64,000 nucleotides of DNA from contig JAUIHP010000027.1 of the NCBI GenBank assembly GCA_030431975.1, positions 1 to 64,000 on the forward strand, in the 5' to 3' direction. Below, piece by piece: positions 61,601-64,000 of this stretch. Under the pieces are notes generated by a model. It ran no database searches, was not told the DNA's origin, and saw only the letters and a program-made list of their open reading frames with translations. The DNA comes from a bacterium. Its GTDB lineage: Bacteria > Eisenbacteria > RBG-16-71-46 > CAIMUX01. Position 1 is the first letter of the stretch. Each line of letters begins with the position of its first letter. Both the position numbers and the translations under genes were made by a program.

Positions 61601-64000
61601 GACGCGCCCCCCGATCGTTCCGTCGGGCAGCGCCCACCCGTAGTCCCGAGCCGGGTCGGAGTCGGGCGACTTCTCCGAAACGGCAACGACCACATACTCG
61701 TGAATCCGACCCGGACGGGCGTCGAAGTCGTCGAAGACTTCCCGGTTCGGTCCCACTTCGCCGATGGACACGCCGTCGCGCAGAATCTCGAACCCATCTT
61801 CGTTGAAAGAATGGTCTTCCCACCGGACCTGAACCCGTCCGGATCCTCCGTCCGTGGCCGTAACGAACTGAGGTGCAGCGAGACGTTTGAGGAAGTACAC
61901 CGTTCCTTCCAGGGAATCGAGGTTTGGTGCGCCGAGAAGGAATCGACCCTGGTCGATGGCGCATGGGCCGCCGCGGCTTCGCTCATCGGCAAGAAGGCGA
62001 ACATCCTCCAACCATGTGCCGGACTCCGAGTCCTGATGAAAGAGCTGGAAGCTGCCTTCGGATCCTTCTGTGATGCCGCCGTAGGTCGCGACGGCGATGT
62101 AGTCTCCGTCGATGCCGACGTGAAGTCCCCAACTGTCGCCCGAGGATGTGGACTCGAACTCGGAGGTTGCGATCCATTCGTCTGACGATCGGTCGTAGTC
62201 GAAGATCGCGGCACGACGCAACGCGCCTACGCCCTCGGAAAGCACGGTTGCAACCAGGCGATCGCCCTCGAGATCCATTGCCCACCCGAAGCGGGAACCG
62301 CTGACCTGAGTGTTCAACTGAAGGTTCTCACGAAAGCTCCAACTTCCCCCGGAGGACCGCTCGTACACCGAGACCGCGCCGGTTTCGCCATCCTTGAACG
62401 GATCGCCGATGAAGGCGAACTTGTCCGAGAGTTCGATCGAAAATCCCCAACCGTACCGTGGGTTGCCGGGCACGAGTTCCGCCGTAGGCAGGTCTGGCCA
62501 GGTGCCGTCCGAGTCGCGCTCGTAGACATAAACGGTTCCGTCGGTCGACGGTGCCTGCGTCGCCCCAACCAGGAGGTTTCCGTCGTGGATGGCGACCGAA
62601 CTTCCGAATCGCTCGTCATCGGCTGGCGTCGGATCCTTCAGATCCTTGATCTGCTTCCACTCCTCGTCTCCCTCGTCGTAGTCGAAGACAAACGCCTTCC
62701 CCTGATCGATTCCGGAGTTGTCGTCCCCGTCCGCCCCGACGATGGCCAGCCCATTGTGAATGGCCACGGCCGTACCGAAACGGTCTCCGTCATTCGGGTT
62801 TGCGTGGGTGAAGGACTGGAAGCGTTCCCACCCCGACCCGGTCCATCGGTAGGCGTGAACCACCCCCGAGTCGGTCCCATTCGCGTAGGGCGCACCGACC
62901 AGAGCGAGCTCGCCCTCCACCGCAACCGCGCTACCAAATCCGGCGCCGGTACGCGGCGTCGGCTCGTCGAACCGTGACGTCAATGCGACCGAGCCCACTT
63001 CGTTCGTGGGCGGAAGACGCCGGATGCCACGGTCGGAGATGCAGTCGGACAGGGAGTTCCCGGCGTCCGTTTTGACGCAGTACTCGTAGGCCTGTCCTGC
63101 AACCGCGGTCGTGTCGACCCAGCGGGTTACGCCTTCGTCGACCGTGCCGACGAGGGCGTCGTCGCGAAAGACCTTGTAGTTGTCTTCGTACTCGGAGTTG
63201 TCGATCCAGGAAACCACGACCTTATCGAGGTATCCGTCACTCGCATTGACGGCGCCCGGACTGGCCAGGACAGACGAGCCGGTCGTGGTGGCCGCGACGG
63301 AGGAACCGTAGTCGTCTTCTGCAACGAGGCTCAACGTTCCCGAGAAACCGGGAAAGGTCGTAAGTTCGTAGCGCTCCTGATCGGCATCGATCTCGACGGT
63401 TCCATGACCGACGAGCTTGTAGTTCGTTTCCGCGGACGAGTTGTCCTTCCAGGTCACAACGACCTTGTCCTCAAACTCGCCCTGGGTTGCAGTGAATTCG
63501 GTCGGGGCAGCCAGAGTCCGGCCGCCGGAGTCGACCACCGCCGCTGATTCTCCGCGTTCATCGACCGCCACCACCGAATACTCGTACTCGGTCCCCGGCA
63601 CACCCTGTTCATCGATAAGCGCTTCCGCTCCCGGACCGGTCGTCCCAACTACTTCGGATTGACCGTCCGCTGTTCGCGAGACAAGGTATCCGGTTTCTGC
63701 CTCCGACTCGTCTTTCCACGTGATGAGCACACGGTCTTCCAACGTGTTGTCCGTGGCTGCGACTTCGGTGGGAGCCGTCAGCTCTCGATACCCTTCGTCG
63801 CAGGCGCCTGCGGAATCGTCTTCGTGTGCCGTGACCGCGACGACGCAGTACTCGTAGGTCTCGTCCATTCCGGCATCAATCTTGTGGTCTTCGTAGGAGC
63901 GAGTTCCCCCGCTGACCGTCTTGATGGGAACACCGTCGCGAAGGATCTTGAACAGAACGACGCTCGTCGACGCGCTCTCCCAGGTCACGAGTACATGTGT
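55649..64000 (-). CDS. Giant multidomain surface protein, start beyond the window
   Basis: At least 2783 residues are present, and the frame stays open to the right edge. Reading from the visible end: four or more Fn3-like repeats (64000-63000); FG-GAP-like propeller repeats (GFGSAVAVEGELALVGAP, RFGTAVAIHNGLAIVGAD; ~62990-61870); another Fn3; a LamG domain (~61540-61070); and carboxypeptidase-regulatory-like sandwiches (~60950-60150). Then come a long beta-rich middle and an SbsA-like Ig domain ending in VEWSFEI (~58010-57680). Paired repeats follow (GWTWFSVNKLNQDMS..., GWNWVGYPPSEEMA...), then a GDTGDTGDTGHKG tract and the FlgD-like module (VSLFDVKGRRVRTLVDE... GVPVGMYFYRI). Probably an adhesin or matrix protein. 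Confidence 0.85.
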   Translation of the reverse strand, partial: THVLVTWESASTSVVLFKILRDGVPIKTVSGGTRSYEDHKIDAGMDETYEYCVVAVTAHEDDSAGACDEGYRELTAPTEVAATDNTLEDRVLITWKDESEAETGYLVSRTADGQSEVVGTTGPGAEALIDEQGVPGTEYEYSVVAVDERGESAAVVDSGGRTLAAPTEFTATQGEFEDKVVVTWKDNSSAETNYKLVGHGTVEIDADQERYELTTFPGFSGTLSLVAEDDYGSSVAATTTGSSVLASPGAVNASDGYLDKVVVSWIDNSEYEDNYKVFRDDALVGTVDEGVTRWVDTTAVAGQAYEYCVKTDAGNSLSDCISDRGIRRLPPTNEVGSVALTSRFDEPTPRTGAGFGSAVAVEGELALVGAPYANGTDSGVVHAYRWTGSGWERFQSFTHANPNDGDRFGTAVAIHNGLAIVGADGDDNSGIDQGKAFVFDYDEGDEEWKQIKDLKDPTPADDERFGSSVAIHDGNLLVGATQAPSTDGTVYVYERDSDGTWPDLPTAELVPGNPRYGWGFSIELSDKFAFIGDPFKDGETGAVSVYERSSGGSWSFRENLQLNTQVSGSRFGWAMDLEGDRLVATVLSEGVGALRRAAIFDYDRSSDEWIATSEFESTSSGDSWGLHVGIDGDYIAVATYGGITEGSEGSFQLFHQDSESGTWLEDVRLLADERSRGGPCAIDQGRFLLGAPNLDSLEGTVYFLKRLAAPQFVTATDGGSGRVQVRWEDHSFNEDGFEILRDGVSIGEVGPNREVFDDFDARPGRIHEYVVVAVSEKSPDSDPARDYGWALPDGTIGGRVSTLSGAVVSGVDVCLSPSPNGAVLLDGLGGHLQFDEVAMPDSAFTIEAWVRVPDQDGTAATLLSYLDDGADGSILVRNAANLRVKVDGNNSGPLGVSFDDGKWHHLAVSWQSSDGSLLVYKDGVLEASATVSQGGAVESEGILVIGQTLEDDGTFTDQALTGLVDEVRVWDEVRNGVDIAADMKRPLLGTESALVHYWPMDAGSGSAVADLPGVSAYGVLGAGTYWAESGAPLEVCSVTDSEGNYTISGIRYGDSQTFRVEPSLGERRFSPAFKTIVLARENPVQNEVEFFDVTSFALSGFVRFSEGSCFLAGAQILLDGTVVGATDANGRFEVATQPGDRVLSVQFEDHTFETPNLNLQVDSNVSGIEFLDTTRRRITGRVGGGCDLPIGTVSIEVTSEDGCVGPFQIDTASDFELAGLPAVRYFVRVTDVEDVPETLDRADILAFFENLGSQIVDLTAGDATQDFTYRAPLSLIVKGLPDPVCDGATLTDPETGIQIPGVPLIEQGSRTELVIEVYEDYGAGNLCPVDSGTVAIFDEIIDRGDEPTVLQIQNGKVRYTTAGNTPNVFAGRRDAQGNDRSFQKPITFVADVEGQESAQLTEWVIVTGFLPRTGTFVTATTEEIPLRILRDPPGDNSYAYYEEGYTSVGVVELQFAENYETESQVKVKTGLEFESGVPGYTTGQTTLTAVTAGFTFGVGLTQEGHIEITATTSERFATSAQETLVGRDGDVYIGVGLNVVFAKTDELFIDEDACEIVRSQGVTLGGDKDKPFETLYAYTDSHIRNTLIPQLEELVELSPDSTALFESAIENWRSHLKTNKEAVEEADVVENRSFSAGADYEASVTDGLSGRAFLTIDAFASSEAAQEMEFFVAGSGAEGVYRTKMSVAFSLRGGGGADETTTTGYVLSDDDVGDYFSVDIGKDKQFKTPTFTLVQGRSSCPWEPATQPRDSTFLAIEPPVLQDVSPDEAAVFTVSLTNASPSEELREYMLLPVQTSNPSGAVLSINGQPFNSGRSFFVDSGQTQEVTLTVERGPRRYYYEDLKIQVVPPCEFENFRNGAALQLDDTVTFSVGFAAPCSDITLFEPTSGWAYDLERSVDEENQFRLTLDDFEIQISETDSLESVGAEYRRVNTEDWTPVAAEVMRDDLPRFPNGDPKSVAIDWNVTNVPDGAYEIQGFARCSGGRSFTTVATGVIDRQRPVLAGSPQPADNVLALGDEILVNFNEKIACGSVTPNRVTLTYLEDDAPVSVAFDTVCDGKKIFIVPDEAELALLEGRLLTARLEGVEDLVGNPIAEPVEWSFEIRRGAFTWTEETLFKEAPFRNPGTLAAELVNGTATDVSFELSDLPDWLTPNVGSGSIVSGERTEIVFSIQDSLAEGTHVATVLANVPDAESPLIVAPLEVRVDVACRPPAWVARAASFEHSMTAVLQLSVDGAVSEDTNDIVAGFVGNQLRGVGRPVYVEDLDEYVVFLTLYSNRAEGENVRFKIFDADDCRLYGAADRVLRFTADRRHGTPETPIVLVAQEEPAGDPQSIALSSGWTWFSVNKLNQDMSVFNVLGDLNPTEGDLIKSQSSFSQFDASIGWVGVLDEISVTQAYAIQLTNAGNILHEGSPANPQTLIPVVDGWNWVGYPPSEEMAVNDALVNLSPEDGDVIKSQFAFAEYVESEDRWIGSLETMRPGLGYKLYLDDALQSSSFLRYPSPPGLMAAMTVSGDTGDTGDTGHKGLTDRRQKPLPTGDSEGAADGRVSRFEEDVAEGEFVSSQPANVVASFGENAPTWELTRGYQFNMTVTAKLDVDLPAGTSGGMIGAFVDGELRGAVTARYVSALGSYIAFLMVHSDRPNGENVEFFYYDPGQDEVVRIEEAMAFASDKVTGSLNEPFIFTLTPETPGGTELVPQEFALDPHYPNPFVGTVPLQLRWAQPTAEHVVVSLFDVKGRRVRTLVDEPVLPGWHSRSVDVTGVPVGMYFYRIEAGNNESVRKLAVIR
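56441..56476. repeat. 9-bp repeat coding GDT tripeptides
   Basis: GCCGGTGTC occurs three times in a row (56441, 56450, 56459) followed by GCCGGACAC. The coding strand reads GDTGDTGDTG, a short collagen-like (Gly-x-y) run inside the giant protein, prone to copy-number change without a frameshift. Confidence 0.8.

Noticed and set aside
1-64000. tRNA, rRNA, riboswitch or replication origin
   Set aside because: No cloverleaf-like sequence, rRNA core, known riboswitch pattern or DnaA-box cluster was seen on reading, although a covariance-model search was not possible.

Overview
This is a GC-rich bacterial chromosome segment with short spacers and many overlapping genes. The likely source is a Gram-negative member of the FCB superphylum, of the kind found in environmental genomes (Krumholzibacteriota, Eisenbacteria or a relative). 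Six large exported proteins end in the same FlgD-like Ig module, which reads ...GR.v..l.....G.H...WDG.d..G..v..GvYf.r. Outer-membrane barrels, a TonB C-terminal domain, an M16 protease and a TIGR02999-type ECF sigma factor paired with a TPR-kinase fit the same picture. The phylum is an inference; no rRNA or universal marker gene is in the window. No tRNA, rRNA, CRISPR array or origin was seen.

Left part (1-13 kb). A 61-bp tandem array with a palindrome at most unit junctions fills the left edge. A minus-strand run follows: HNH endonuclease, beta-class DNA methyltransferase, an alpha-toroid lyase-like protein and a lysylphosphatidylglycerol-synthase-type membrane protein. A small exported protein and a GNAT acetyltransferase lie on the plus strand. 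Then comes a tightly coupled minus-strand ABC importer operon, phnD-phnC-phnE-phnE, preceded by a sodium:solute symporter.

Middle part (13-31 kb). This part is rich in secreted proteins: a PIG-L/LmbE deacetylase, an HExxH metalloprotease, a sialidase-like propeller, an LVIVD propeller, a frameshifted beta-helix protein and a large beta-solenoid protein. A compact arsR-AHSA1-doxX operon has a clear operator. A DUF4143 AAA ATPase has a double palindromic operator, and beside it sits a decayed IS91-family transposase. A second 118-bp piece of that transposase lies 23 kb away, next to phnE.

Right part (31-64 kb). The genes are a divergent transketolase, a minus-strand block (M16 protease, a zinc-ligand-depleted M28 homologue, a barrel protein), a HEAT-cyclophilin fusion, a TPR-TonB protein, an SbcD-like nuclease with an SbcC/YhaN-like ATPase whose hinge is replaced by two membrane segments, an outer-membrane barrel, and an ECF sigma/kinase pair. 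The end is a two-gene minus-strand operon of a giant adhesin-like protein (open at the right edge) and a protein with a duplicated domain.

Short tandem repeats of 9-61 bp recur in spacers and inside some genes. Start codons were chosen by Shine-Dalgarno sites and overlaps, so several differ from the longest open frame.
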